Made by a program: the position numbers and the translations under genes
Source: Deltaproteobacteria bacterium
GTDB lineage: Bacteria; UBA10199; 2-02-FULL-44-16; JAAZCA01
Assembly (NCBI GenBank): GCA_018645265.1
Contig: JABGOS010000060.1
Location: 1-43,020, forward strand
Length of the DNA stretch: 43,020 nucleotides
Reading direction: 5' to 3'
The notes under the pieces: model-generated
The model's input: only the letters and a program-made list of their open reading frames with translations
The model's database searches: none
What the model was told of the DNA's origin: nothing
Part shown: positions 1 to 8,618 of the stretch, piece by piece
Position numbering within the stretch: the stretch's first letter is position 1
How the letters are laid out: every line of letters begins with the position of its first letter

Positions 1-9
1 CTCATTTTC

Positions 10-1488
10 ATGTGTAAATCTTTATTAGAAATGATTTTAACGGTTTCATTTTTTTCAACCGTCAGTGCTAATCCTAATTCACTTGGTACGGGTAGCGTCA
101 GCAAAATAGCTCCTGAAAATTTTTTTGGAACCTCAAGTGGTCCAAGATACGATATATCATTTAGGCAAGCCTCTTTAAGAGAGGTTATGCAGTTTTTATC
201 CTGGATTGCAGATATAAATATCATTATCCCTGAAGGGATCGAAGGTGTCGTGAATGTGAATTTTAGGGAGATTCGCGTCAGTGATGCCATGAATGCTATT
301 ATTCGTGCCAACTCTCTCGAATATACGATAGAGGGTCGTGTAGTTAGAATTGGGAAGGATGAGCAGTTTAAGGAAACGGGTGAGGATCTGAAGACGGAAA
401 CTTTCAGATTGCGTTTTGCACCTGCTATGGAGATGCTCCCGAAGGTGCAGACCTTGCTGACGAGCAGGGGCTCGGCTGTAGGGGATGATAGAACTAATTC
501 CCTAATAATCAGAGAGCTTCTTTCGAATATAGATAATATCAGACGTTTCATTGAGGATGTTGATGTTAAGGATACTCAGGTCCTGATTGAATCTAAAATA
601 CTTGAGGCGACGAGGGCTTTCAGCCGTTCGCTCGGTATACAGTGGGGGCTTAATCGAGGACAGGATGGCTGGGACTTTCGATTTGGTGGAGTTCAATCTG
701 TAGGTCAGGCTGATTCACAACGTAATCTAAATGTGAACATGGCTCCGACAGCCCCAACTAGCGGCCTCTTACTCGGTTCCTTCTTCAAGAATACGAATTT
801 GGATATTCAGTTGCTGGCTGCTGAACAGAGGGGTGACATATACGTTATTTCAGATCCATCCGTAGTAACTTCCAATGGCAAAGCAGCAAATATACGCAGC
901 GGTGCTACGCTTTTAATCCAGGGTACTGGATCGGTGAATATAGGAACCTCAGGCGGAACTACTGCGTCGACGGGTTCATCCAGTTTAGAGGAAGTTGAGA
1001 CAGGTGTTGAGTTGACCGTAACACCTCAGATTACGATCGATGACTATGTTAAGCTCAACATTGAAGCGGTTACATCGACACCTGATTTTTCCAGGGCTAT
1101 TCAGGGTATACCGGTCATTGTGGATAATACGGCAACGACCACGGTGCTCGTCAAGGATGGCGAGACAACGGTAATAGGTGGTCTTTCGAGATATCAGGAT
1201 AACTTGACAAAGAGAAGTGTTCCGTATCTTCATAAAATTCCACTTTTGGGAAATGCTTTTAAATCGAAGGATAAGCGCATTGAAAATACTGAGCTGATGG
1301 TTTTTATTAAACCAACCATCATCAGGGTGCAGGGTACGGAACCTGCTCAGATGAGAGTTCGAGAGGTTGAGAGAAGAAGGGAAGCGATGTATATCGAGCC
1401 TATTCTAAATCCTAAAAAGGATGACGAAAAAGAGATCAAGAAGGAAGAAATGATAAGGAGCCAGCGAGGAAATAAGTACTCGAGGTAA
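10..1488 (+). CDS. pilQ: Type IV pilus secretin (PilQ-like outer-membrane channel)
   Basis: Predicted outer-membrane secretin through which a type IV pilus (or related secretion/competence filament) passes. Order of parts: a possible short signal sequence ending near VSA (residue 20), an STN-like domain (about residues 45-115, starting YDISFRQASLREVM), a secretin N1-like domain (about 125-190), then the C-terminal secretin beta-domain with the typical VPYLHKIPLLGNAF and ELMVFIKPTII motifs. At 492 aa it is short for PilQ, which usually carries extra N-terminal AMIN domains. The frame is open to the window edge (codons L-I-F precede the first Met), so the true start may lie upstream. No other pilus gene is visible because the gene begins at the edge. 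PilQ is preferred over GspD because of the compact STN-N1-secretin layout, but this is not decisive. Confidence 0.85.
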   Translation: MCKSLLEMILTVSFFSTVSANPNSLGTGSVSKIAPENFFGTSSGPRYDISFRQASLREVMQFLSWIADINIIIPEGIEGVVNVNFREIRVSDAMNAIIRANSLEYTIEGRVVRIGKDEQFKETGEDLKTETFRLRFAPAMEMLPKVQTLLTSRGSAVGDDRTNSLIIRELLSNIDNIRRFIEDVDVKDTQVLIESKILEATRAFSRSLGIQWGLNRGQDGWDFRFGGVQSVGQADSQRNLNVNMAPTAPTSGLLLGSFFKNTNLDIQLLAAEQRGDIYVISDPSVVTSNGKAANIRSGATLLIQGTGSVNIGTSGGTTASTGSSSLEEVETGVELTVTPQITIDDYVKLNIEAVTSTPDFSRAIQGIPVIVDNTATTTVLVKDGETTVIGGLSRYQDNLTKRSVPYLHKIPLLGNAFKSKDKRIENTELMVFIKPTIIRVQGTEPAQMRVREVERRREAMYIEPILNPKKDDEKEIKKEEMIRSQRGNKYSR

Positions 1489-1504
1489 TCCAGGAGTAAC
1501 AATA

Positions 1505-1822
1505 ATGACCATAGATAAAGTTGATGTTGAGGTAAGGGCCGTTAATTGGCTACCGCTTCCATGCGATATCGTAATGGAAGATTCTCCTTCAGTTGAGGAG
1601 GATGATCTCTTTCCCAAGGGTGAAGTGATGAGTTTTCATCCAAAACAGGGGTATGGTGAGATAAAGAATGTACGCGGTGAATTGATAGGCTTTCGTATGG
1701 AAGAGCTGGAGATGATTGGACCAAAAGGGGACGCAAAATATCTATCAGAAGGCAAACGCGTCGGATATGATGTAGGTTGGACCTCACACGGTATGCACAT
1801 CACAAAGATCAAAGTTTACTGA
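1505..1822 (+). CDS. Cold-shock-domain-like small protein
   Basis: Protein of 105 aa starting at an ATG preceded by AGGAGT. Residues about 39-105 resemble a cold-shock/OB-fold nucleic-acid-binding domain: GEVMSFHPKQGYGEI matches the G-x-V-x-x-F-x-x-x-x-G-Y-G-x-I pattern of CspA proteins, and LSEGKRVGYDV matches the later L-x-x-G-x-x-V-x-x-x-V strand. The RNP motifs are degenerate: aromatic residues expected in the G-F-I and F-V-H positions are not all present, so nucleic-acid binding is inferred, not shown. The first 38 residues are acidic and unrecognised. It follows the secretin by 16 nt and probably shares its transcript. A palindromic terminator-like repeat lies directly downstream. Confidence 0.65.
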   Translation: MTIDKVDVEVRAVNWLPLPCDIVMEDSPSVEEDDLFPKGEVMSFHPKQGYGEIKNVRGELIGFRMEELEMIGPKGDAKYLSEGKRVGYDVGWTSHGMHITKIKVY

Positions 1823-1833
1823 TCATCCAGAAT

Positions 1834-1852
1834 AAGTGTCGGACACTTTTTT
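1834..1852. terminator. GTGTCGGACAC palindrome with T run (terminator-like dispersed repeat, copy 1)
   Basis: AAGTGTC and GACACTT form a perfect inverted repeat around one G, followed by an uninterrupted T run and then GTTATTTT. It lies between convergent genes (the cold-shock-like gene and glnS), 11 nt after the first stop codon. It can fold as a short hairpin with a U tail on the plus strand, so it may terminate transcription. The same core recurs twice after nagZ (39120-39172). Confidence 0.6.
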
Positions 1853-1853
1853 G

Positions 1854-3563
1854 TTATTTTCCAGATTTCTGTATTCTCTGCCAGGCATCCCTTAGCGTAA
1901 CAATTCTGTTGAACACAGGTTTTCCATCCTCTGAGTCCTTAGGATCTACAAAGAAGTATCCCAATCGTTCGAATTGATAGCGCGACTCAGCTTTTGCAGA
2001 CTTAAGAGAGGGCTCGAGCTTAGCGTCTGCTATGATCTGCAGCGAGTCCGAGTTTAAGTTATTATGATAGTCTGCCCCATCAAGAGGATTCTCCTTATTG
2101 AACAGTCTATCGTAAAGCCTGACTGTAGCATTGAGAGCATGTTCAGCTGAGACCCAATGAATCGTAGCCTTGACCTTTCTACCATCAGGAGCATTTCCAC
2201 CCTTTGTGGCCGGATCATAGGTGCACCGGATCTCTTCAATTTCATCTGTATTCGGGTTCTTAACTACATCGGTGCATTTGATGAAATATGCATACCGCAG
2301 TCGCACCTCGCGTCCTGGAGCCAGCCTGAAGAACTTCTTAGGGGGATCCTCCATAAAGTCGTCCCGTTCGATGTAGAGAACTTTGGCAAAGGGGAGCTTC
2401 CTGGTTCCGGCGCTTTCATCTTCAGGGTTATTTATCGCATCCAACTCCTCAGTCTGATCATCCGGGTAATTTTCTATCACTACCTTCAGAGGTTTTAAGA
2501 CACCCATAGTGCGTGGGGCAGTTTTATTCAGCTCATCACGAATATAAAATTCAAGAAGGGCAACATCTACAGTGCTATCGCGTTTTGCGATACCTATTCG
2601 ATCGCAGAAATTTCTGATAGATGAAGGGGTGTATCCACGCCTTCTCAGGCCTGCTATTGTAGGCATGCGTGGATCATCCCAGTCATCGACTCTCTTCTCT
2701 TCAACAAGTTCCAGAAGCTTCCGTTTGCTCATCACCGTATATGTTAAGTTCAGGCGAGCGAATTCTATCTGTCTGGGGTGACATGGGGTTTTAAGCTCAT
2801 CGAGGTACCAGTCGTACAGAGGTCTATGATCTTCGAACTCCAATGTGCATAGGGAGTGGGTTATCTCCTCTATCGCATCCTCCAGGCAATGGGCATAGTC
2901 ATACATGGGGTATATGCACCAACTGTTACCTGTTCTTGGATGACTGGCTTTCTTTATCCTGTAGATCGCTGGATCCCTCATGTTGAAATTGCCAGATGCC
3001 ATATCAATCTTCGCGCGAAGCGTATATTTGCCTTCGTCGAACTCGCCGGCCTTCATTCTCCTGAAAAGATCCAAACTCTCCTCAGGTGGGCGATTACGAT
3101 CCGGACTTGCGATGCCAGGTTCAGTTAATGTGCCACGAGTATTTCTTACCTCATCAGGGCTCAAGCTGCAGACATATGCCTTCCCATTTTGAATGAGTTC
3201 CTCAGCATAGCTGTACATTTTTTCAAAATAATCTGATGCGTAGTAGAGATGATCCCCCCAGTCGAAGCCTAGCCACTTAACATCCTCTTTAATAGCTCTG
3301 ATATATTTATCCTCTTCCTTGTCAGGATTGGTATCATCAAAACGGAGATGGCAGCGACTCTTTGTGTTTTCTAGAGAGATGCCAAAATTCAGACAGATAG
3401 CCTTGGCATGACCAATGTGAAGGTGTCCATTAGGCTCGGGTGGAAAACGTGTGATTACCCAACTGTCATGCTTATTGTTCTTCACGTCGTTGGCAATTAT
3501 AGTGCGGATGAAATCAAGAGACTCTGGTCTACTATCGTTCTGTTCATCGTTTTTCTTTAACAT
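1854..3563 (-). CDS. glnS: Glutaminyl-tRNA synthetase
   Basis: Cytoplasmic class I enzyme that charges tRNA-Gln with glutamine using ATP. The HIGH-type signature is [17 protein letters not shown] (around residues 40-56) and the KMSKS-type signature is VMSKRK (around 276). The C-terminal half has the two anticodon-binding beta-barrels of GlnRS. Length (569 aa) is close to the usual 550-560. The ATG start is preceded by GAGGAA. It lies 28 nt downstream of gltX on the same strand, so two related aminoacyl-tRNA synthetases form a small operon. Having a direct GlnRS suggests tRNA-Gln does not need the GatCAB transamidation route here, as in gamma- and some deltaproteobacteria. Confidence 0.97.
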   Translation of the reverse strand: MLKKNDEQNDSRPESLDFIRTIIANDVKNNKHDSWVITRFPPEPNGHLHIGHAKAICLNFGISLENTKSRCHLRFDDTNPDKEEDKYIRAIKEDVKWLGFDWGDHLYYASDYFEKMYSYAEELIQNGKAYVCSLSPDEVRNTRGTLTEPGIASPDRNRPPEESLDLFRRMKAGEFDEGKYTLRAKIDMASGNFNMRDPAIYRIKKASHPRTGNSWCIYPMYDYAHCLEDAIEEITHSLCTLEFEDHRPLYDWYLDELKTPCHPRQIEFARLNLTYTVMSKRKLLELVEEKRVDDWDDPRMPTIAGLRRRGYTPSSIRNFCDRIGIAKRDSTVDVALLEFYIRDELNKTAPRTMGVLKPLKVVIENYPDDQTEELDAINNPEDESAGTRKLPFAKVLYIERDDFMEDPPKKFFRLAPGREVRLRYAYFIKCTDVVKNPNTDEIEEIRCTYDPATKGGNAPDGRKVKATIHWVSAEHALNATVRLYDRLFNKENPLDGADYHNNLNSDSLQIIADAKLEPSLKSAKAESRYQFERLGYFFVDPKDSEDGKPVFNRIVTLRDAWQRIQKSGK

Positions 3564-3591
3564 CGTCTATTCCTCGGTTATACAAGTTTAG

Positions 3592-4983
3592 TTATGAATT
3601 GCCCTTAATCGCCGCATCAAATCTTTTTAGCACACGTTCCTTGCCAAGTATTGTGAGCACTTCGAATATTCCAGGGCTAGCTGTAGATCCGGTCATAGCT
3701 ACTCTTACCGGCTGTGCGATCTTCAGCATCTTAAGGCCATTTCTTTCAGCCATTTCATTGAATATTTTAGAGAGAGACGCAACGCTGAATTGCTGATCCT
3801 CTTGAATGGCTTCTCGAAGTTCCTGCAACCTTCCAATCTGCTCTGGTTTTAACCATTTGGAGGCGGCTTTTGGATCGATGCTGATCTCATCATTGAAGAA
3901 GAATGTAGAAATGTTGGCCAACTCTTTGAGTGTTCTTGCACGTTCGCGTTCCACTTCCATGACCTGTATAGCATAATTATCATCGGTAAGACTGATATCG
4001 ATTTTAGTGAAGAAGGGCCTTGTGAGTTCTACTAGCTCGGCATTGGTTTTTTTAACTATGTGCTGGCTATTTACCCATTCCAATTTTTCAGTATCGAAGA
4101 TCGAAGGTGAGTTGCTAACCGCGTCTAAGTCGAATATTTTAATGAGTTCGCTGAAATCGAAGATCTCCTGGTCACCATGAGCCCATCCAAGTCTAGCTAG
4201 GTAATTTACTAAACCTTCCGGGAGGTATCCCAGTTCCTTGTATTCCATGACAGACGCTGCACCATGGCGCTTTGAGAGTTTCTTCTTGTCCGATCCGTGA
4301 ATCATTGGCAGATGTGCAAATTCGGGAAGCTTATAACCGAGGGCATTGTACAGCATAACTTGTTTGGGGGTGTTGTTGATATGATCGTCACCGCGTATGA
4401 TATGTGTCATATCCATCGTCACATCATCGATTACTACCGTAAAATTATATGTCGGTGTGCCATCGCTTCTCGCAATGATCAGGTCATCTAGTTCAGCGTT
4501 GTTGAAACTAATCGTTCCCCTGCAGATGTCATGAAATTTCGTAGTGCCATCCTGGGGAGCTTTGAATCTTATAACGGCAGGTCTATCCGGGTGGGTAACA
4601 CCATTTCTACAGGTACCATCGTATTTTGGTTTTCTGCCCTCCGCCATAGCCTTCTTTCGGCTCTCATCGAGTTCTTCGGGTGAGCACGTACATGGATAAG
4701 CCTTTCCCTCCTCCATCAGTTTTTTGACGTGTCCTTTGTAAATCTCCATTCGTTGTGTCTGGTAGAAGGGTCCTTCATCCCAGTCCATTCCCAGCCAACG
4801 CATTCCCTCGAGAATTGATTTTTCGAATTCCTTCGTCGATCTTTCGCGGTCGGTGTCTTCGATTCTCAGAACGAACACACCATCGTGGTGTTTGGCGAAG
4901 AGCCAATTGAAGAGGGCGGTTCTCGCTCCTCCTATGTGAAGTGCTCCTGTAGGCGATGGCGCAAATCTTACTCTTGGTTTCAT
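3592..4983 (-). CDS. gltX: Glutamyl-tRNA synthetase
   Basis: Cytoplasmic class I synthetase that charges tRNA-Glu. The N-terminus has the bacterial signature RFAPSPTGALHIGGARTA with the HIGH-type motif, the KMSKS-type loop reads KLSKRHGA (about residue 240), and an alpha-helical anticodon-binding domain follows. 463 aa is normal for the bacterial family. The ATG at 4983 is preceded by an AGGA-like site. The CTCSPEEL segment holds cysteines in the region where many GltX enzymes carry a zinc-binding insertion. It is first of the gltX-glnS pair. Besides translation, glutamyl-tRNA feeds haem synthesis in organisms that use the C5 route, but nothing here tests that. Confidence 0.97.
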   Translation of the reverse strand: MKPRVRFAPSPTGALHIGGARTALFNWLFAKHHDGVFVLRIEDTDRERSTKEFEKSILEGMRWLGMDWDEGPFYQTQRMEIYKGHVKKLMEEGKAYPCTCSPEELDESRKKAMAEGRKPKYDGTCRNGVTHPDRPAVIRFKAPQDGTTKFHDICRGTISFNNAELDDLIIARSDGTPTYNFTVVIDDVTMDMTHIIRGDDHINNTPKQVMLYNALGYKLPEFAHLPMIHGSDKKKLSKRHGAASVMEYKELGYLPEGLVNYLARLGWAHGDQEIFDFSELIKIFDLDAVSNSPSIFDTEKLEWVNSQHIVKKTNAELVELTRPFFTKIDISLTDDNYAIQVMEVERERARTLKELANISTFFFNDEISIDPKAASKWLKPEQIGRLQELREAIQEDQQFSVASLSKIFNEMAERNGLKMLKIAQPVRVAMTGSTASPGIFEVLTILGKERVLKRFDAAIKGNS

Positions 4984-5101
4984 AATCAGTCCTGGTTAAT
5001 AGCTGTTATAGATAGTCGATGTTGCTTAAAAACGTCTATGCATAAGGATATATCGAACAGCGGTTATTATTAGTCATTATTAATTCAATCAAGATAAAAA
5101 A

Positions 5102-5905
5102 TTATTCAATAATAAATCCTGCATACCCTACTACGGCGTTATAGTCACCGCTGATATCGCCGGATGTCTTGTGGTCGATCAATGTTACACTGCTGGCTCC
5201 CAGTTTCTTAGATGCAGAAATGGCTATAGCCGTGGGTACGACACCGCACATGGAGATTTGTTTTTCGGCACATGTCGATAAGAGTCCATTTGGATCTAAG
5301 GAGACCACACGTTCTATAGCCAGACGATCCTTTTCGAGAGTATGTGTCTGGTCCTCATAATGGTTCATATCGGTGCTTGCAACGATCAAGATGTTCTCAT
5401 CTCTGCTATCTATCAACTCTGCAATCGCTTCAGCAATTTTTGAACACGCTGAAAAATTTATGTGGGAGATTGTAATCGGTACAATTGTGAGTCCCGGTTG
5501 TCTCGCCAGAAGAAATGGGAGTTGTACCTCCAAAGAGTGTTCCTCCAAGTGTGCAGAGGAGTCATCCTTGAGATCATTGCAGAGCGATAAAAGTTTAGTT
5601 GAAATCTCCTCGTTAACAGGGATTCTCCCGGTCGGTATCGTCCAAGAACCTTTCGTCATGAGGGCTGCTTTTGCGCCGATGCCGGTGTGGTTCGGTGATA
5701 GGATTATGCAGCAGCTAGGGACCTCTACGCTTGAGAATACCTCACCAGCAATTCCTCCGGAATAGATATAACCAGCATGAGGTGCAATGGCACAAATTGC
5801 TTTCCGCGGGGTTTTATCGGTGCTGAGCAAACGTTTGAGCTCTTTACGAAGGGACTTTTCCGTTCCTGGATAGAATCGTCCAGCTACTGCGGGCTTGCGG
5901 TCCAT
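5102..5905 (-). CDS. amrB: MEMO/AmrB family protein
   Basis: Protein of 267 aa matching the MEMO1-like family (AmmeMemoRadiSam system protein B). Diagnostic stretches are KPAVAGRFYPG at the N-terminus, APHAGYIYSGG, ILSPNHTG, EEHSLEVQLPFL and STDMNHYED; the histidines and aspartate in these motifs are the conserved metal/active-site set of the family, which is related to class III extradiol dioxygenases. The bacterial reaction is not settled. It is commonly encoded with an AMMECR1 protein and a radical SAM enzyme, but neither is visible here, so this copy stands alone or its partners are elsewhere. The ATG is preceded by AGGAG. It lies downstream of the KARI-like gene on the same strand with a 72-nt gap. 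Confidence 0.9.
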   Translation of the reverse strand: MDRKPAVAGRFYPGTEKSLRKELKRLLSTDKTPRKAICAIAPHAGYIYSGGIAGEVFSSVEVPSCCIILSPNHTGIGAKAALMTKGSWTIPTGRIPVNEEISTKLLSLCNDLKDDSSAHLEEHSLEVQLPFLLARQPGLTIVPITISHINFSACSKIAEAIAELIDSRDENILIVASTDMNHYEDQTHTLEKDRLAIERVVSLDPNGLLSTCAEKQISMCGVVPTAIAISASKKLGASSVTLIDHKTSGDISGDYNAVVGYAGFIIE

Positions 5906-5977
5906 TTGGATCTCCTGTTCAAGCGGGCTATCCTAACCGCAATGAGTTGTGGAGTAAAGGGGGTAGAGGCCAATTAA

Positions 5978-6940
5978 TTAGCTGGTGGTGGGGTTGTAGC
6001 GTCGGTGGATTTTTTCGAGCTGATGTTCGGAGTCATTCTCGGTCTGCAGTTGTGAGACTCGATATCCATTTCGACCCTCATTTACAAACTCCGTCATGAA
6101 GTCTCCTGAACGGATTTCAGAGAGGATGCTTCCAAGTTCCTTTTTCGCATGGTCACCTATCACCCTAGGTCCTCTTGTAACAGCGCCATAACGAGCAGTG
6201 TCACTCACCTTATTTCTGAGGCCTGAGATGGCGTGTTGGTCAAGGAGGTCAACGATCGGTCTGAGTTCCTTGAGACAGCTAAAATATGCTGCTTCAGGAT
6301 TGTAGCCAGCCCCTATTAGTGTATCAAATGTTGCACGGACAAGCTCGGGGAGGCCACCACAAAGCAAGGCTTGCTCAGCGAAGAGATCAGTTTCGACCTC
6401 CTCTGAAAAGGTTGTATCAAGAAAAGGGCCGGTCTTGCTTATGGCCTTAGCATATGTGTGAGCAAGCTGTGGAGCTTCACCTGAGGCATTTTGTGCCGCA
6501 GCGATCATGCAGGGGACTCCTGCGCCTTTAAGAAACTCACTACGGACTGCGTTTGCATGGGCAAGGGGTGCAACTAAGACGACATCAAGATCATTTCTAG
6601 GAACAATCTGCTTGTAATGGACGGCGAGACCGTGTGCGAAGACCATAGTGGATCCTTCAGGAAGGTTCGCTTCCAAATACTCTTTGTAGAATGCTCCTTG
6701 CTGACTATCCGGCAGGAGTATCACTGCTAAATGCGCTTTCTTAGCAGCAGTAATCGGATCGCTAATCAAGAGGAGGCCAGCTTCCTTCACCTGGCTTATT
6801 CTTGAACTCGTTGGTCGAAGATAGACCGATACCTTCCACCCGTTATCTCGTAGGTTGAGTGCTTGGGCCATGCCCTGTCCGCCAAAGCCAAAGATCACTA
6901 CTTCATTATTATTGATACCGTTCACTGATATATTTTCCAT
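5978..6940 (-). CDS. Ketol-acid reductoisomerase-like protein with altered active site
   Basis: Protein of 320 aa (ATG at 6940; an in-frame TTG lies 6 nt earlier). The N-terminal Rossmann domain is clear (GFGGQGMAQALNL, residues 18-30, then VYLRPTSSR), as is the KARI C-terminal knotted helical domain (ETDLFAEQALLCGG, residues 183-196; AYFSCLKELRPIVDL; SDTARYG). The metal ligands in ETDLFAEQ (D185, E189) and the serine of the SDTARYG region are kept. However, the family motif around the catalytic lysine (PKGPGHTVR-like) reads PLAHANAVR, with Leu126 replacing Lys. The first Glu of the ECLHEL-like motif is Ser221, while the second (E225) remains. True IlvC function in branched-chain amino-acid synthesis is therefore doubtful, and no ilvB/H/D/E lies nearby. 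It is probably a paralogue acting on another substrate, or non-catalytic. Confidence 0.8.
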   Translation of the reverse strand: MENISVNGINNNEVVIFGFGGQGMAQALNLRDNGWKVSVYLRPTSSRISQVKEAGLLLISDPITAAKKAHLAVILLPDSQQGAFYKEYLEANLPEGSTMVFAHGLAVHYKQIVPRNDLDVVLVAPLAHANAVRSEFLKGAGVPCMIAAAQNASGEAPQLAHTYAKAISKTGPFLDTTFSEEVETDLFAEQALLCGGLPELVRATFDTLIGAGYNPEAAYFSCLKELRPIVDLLDQHAISGLRNKVSDTARYGAVTRGPRVIGDHAKKELGSILSEIRSGDFMTEFVNEGRNGYRVSQLQTENDSEHQLEKIHRRYNPTTS

Positions 6941-7106
6941 GATCAAAGAGGAGTACCAAGTTATGTATAGAATTTCAAGTATGTTAATTACTTGTCTATA
7001 TCTATATATCAGTATGTTAGCTGCTATATATGATTTTATACTTTAACTAGTGGTCGTTAATCTTCCGGTTGACATGAGGGTTCCCTTCGGTATAGGGTCC
7101 CGCGCC

Positions 7107-7460
7107 ATGCGAAGGAGACTTCTCAAATCCAAGATTCACGGGGCAACTGTTACGGATGCATCCGTTGAATATGAGGGATCGATCACGATAGATCGTGATC
7201 TGATGGAAGCTGCTGACTTTGTTGAATATGAGAAGGTTCATGTGTGGGATATTACGAATGGTCAGCGACTTATGACATATGTAATCGAGGGCGAGGGAGG
7301 CTCGGGTGTCATAGCAATGAATGGAGCTGCTGCTCGGTTGATCGGAAAGGGTGATAAGCTGATAATTGGTACCTATGCAGATTATGATGAGAAGGAAGTT
7401 TCTTCTTTTACGGTAAGAAAAATCTTTTTGGATGCAAACAATCAAATCAAGAAGGTCTAG
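7107..7460 (+). CDS. panD: Aspartate 1-decarboxylase (pantothenate/CoA pathway)
   Basis: Makes beta-alanine from L-aspartate for pantothenate and coenzyme A. The proenzyme cleaves itself at Gly-Ser to form a pyruvoyl group. I chose the ATG at 7107 because it gives the family N-terminus MRRRLLKSKIHGATVT and puts the cleavage site YEGS at Gly24-Ser25, the canonical position. An in-frame ATG lies 33 nt upstream and a further start 24 nt before that, but both add residues outside the family pattern. The rest (EGEGGSGVIAMNGAAARL, then DKLIIGTYADY) is typical, and 117 aa is close to normal. It is separated from the divergent KARI-like gene by an AT-rich gap that should hold both promoters. panB and panC are not nearby. 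Confidence 0.95.
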   Translation: MRRRLLKSKIHGATVTDASVEYEGSITIDRDLMEAADFVEYEKVHVWDITNGQRLMTYVIEGEGGSGVIAMNGAAARLIGKGDKLIIGTYADYDEKEVSSFTVRKIFLDANNQIKKV

Positions 7461-7532
7461 ATTGTATTATGCTGCTAGATTTTGAGCTACGATCTTCGTA
7501 CCTGTTGAACATAGTTAAAAGGGGTGGAATAC

Positions 7533-8087
7533 ATGGATATCCTGATTTATGATATCCCTGATGAAGGGCTTAAAATCGATGCTGGTAGTGGTGACGATTG
7601 GTTGAGCGGCGTGCTTATCGATGTTCTGGGTGGTTTAGTCGATAAAAACAGTGTTAGCGCTCAGCTGAACATCATGAGATACGATGATAACATCGATCTC
7701 CAAGGTTTGGTGCAATATAATACCAAGAGTACATGTGATAGGTGCCTTGCGAAATTTGATAGTCACTCCAATGTTGATATTCATACGGTGCTGATCCCTG
7801 TGAGTGATGGACGTGAGAGGTTGTCGGCAGGCGAGATCGAGGAGATTGAACTCTCCAGTGAGGACCTGGAATTTGGCTATTATGAGGGTGATAGATTTGA
7901 TCTTGCTGATGTGGTAAGGGAGCAGGTGCTTTTGGCTAGGCCCATGAAACATCTATGTAAACATGACTGTAAGGGGCTTTGCCAGAAATGCGGTAAAAAC
8001 CTAAATGAGGAGATCTGTGGATGCGAGGAGGAGAGTACCGATCCTAGATGGGCATCCCTAAAGGGTATTAAGGTCACTAAGAATTGA
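7533..8087 (+). CDS. yceD: YceD/DUF177 family protein
   Basis: Family protein linked to ribosomal large-subunit or 23S rRNA metabolism; it is almost always encoded next to rpmF, as here (82 nt upstream). The ATG at 7533 is preferred over an in-frame GTG at 7524 because AGGGG sits 8 nt before it. The central pair CDRCLAKF and a C-terminal cysteine cluster (CKHDCKGLCQKCGKNL, then CGCEE) could bind zinc; the DPRWASLKGIK ending is the standard DUF177 signature. 184 aa is a normal length. It opens the yceD-rpmF-acpP cluster. Confidence 0.93.
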   Translation: MDILIYDIPDEGLKIDAGSGDDWLSGVLIDVLGGLVDKNSVSAQLNIMRYDDNIDLQGLVQYNTKSTCDRCLAKFDSHSNVDIHTVLIPVSDGRERLSAGEIEEIELSSEDLEFGYYEGDRFDLADVVREQVLLARPMKHLCKHDCKGLCQKCGKNLNEEICGCEEESTDPRWASLKGIKVTKN

Positions 8088-8169
8088 TTTAAAATAGTAA
8101 ATAAGATACTGGACATAAAGGCCTTTTTTATGTAAAGGGCCATCTCTATTTTCGCGAAAGGAGTTTGCA

Positions 8170-8352
8170 GTGGCAGTTCCAAAAAGAAAAAAATCACAGG
8201 CTCGTCGTGATATGCGTCGCGCTCACAACGAAAAGATCAAAGAACGAAGCCTTTCAGAATGTCCGCAGTGCAAACAGCCGAAGCTACCACATCGCGTTTG
8301 CATCAGCTGTGGGTTCTATAAGGGACGTGAGATCATCAAGCAGGCAGTATAA
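8170..8352 (+). CDS. rpmF: 50S ribosomal protein L32
   Basis: Small basic ribosomal protein of 60 aa: [19 protein letters not shown] is the typical bacterial L32 N-terminus, and [18 protein letters not shown] supplies a four-cysteine zinc-ribbon. It starts at GTG (8170) with an AAAGGAG ribosome-binding site. In related genomes plsX and fabH/D/G normally follow rpmF; here the next gene is an ACP only 17 nt downstream, with no plsX. Confidence 0.97.
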   Translation: MAVPKRKKSQARRDMRRAHNEKIKERSLSECPQCKQPKLPHRVCISCGFYKGREIIKQAV

Positions 8353-8369
8353 ACGGGGCTCCTTAAATC

Positions 8370-8612
8370 GTGTCGCATAATGCTATCGAGAATAAGGTTG
8401 TTGAGATCGTTTCAGATCAGCTCGGTCTGTCATTCGATGACGTGCATCCTGCTTTGTCCTTCAGTGATGATCTTGGTGCCGATGATCTAGATTTCGTAGA
8501 ACTCCTCATGGCGTTTGAGGAGGAGTTCGAAGTTGAAATCAGTGACGATATTGCAGAGCGTCTTGAGAAAGTTCAGGATATAATAGATTTTGTTTCTCTG
8601 AAAACGAATTGA
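8370..8612 (+). CDS. acpP: Acyl-carrier-protein-like protein lacking the phosphopantetheine serine
   Basis: An 80-aa four-helix ACP by overall sequence: the helix II region DLGADDLDFVELLMAFEEEF aligns with the canonical [20 protein letters not shown], and the acidic C-terminal half is typical. The serine of the D-S-L motif, which carries 4'-phosphopantetheine, is Asp39 here; the DNA reads GCC GAT GAT CTA GAT, so the substitution is in the sequence and not a frame error. Such a protein cannot be modified at the usual site, and there is no Ser or Thr at the neighbouring positions. It sits where acpP belongs (before rpiB-glyA in this gene order), but fabF, fabG, fabD, fabH and plsX are all missing. 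It may be a relic, or an ACP fold retained for protein-protein interactions. GTG start, poor ribosome-binding site. Confidence 0.85.
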   Translation: MSHNAIENKVVEIVSDQLGLSFDDVHPALSFSDDLGADDLDFVELLMAFEEEFEVEISDDIAERLEKVQDIIDFVSLKTN

Positions 8613-8618
8613 GGGAAG

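Noticed and set aside
7047-7445. 132-aa minus-strand frame opposite panD
   Set aside because: It mirrors panD almost completely, has no ribosome-binding site or family likeness, and panD is certain.
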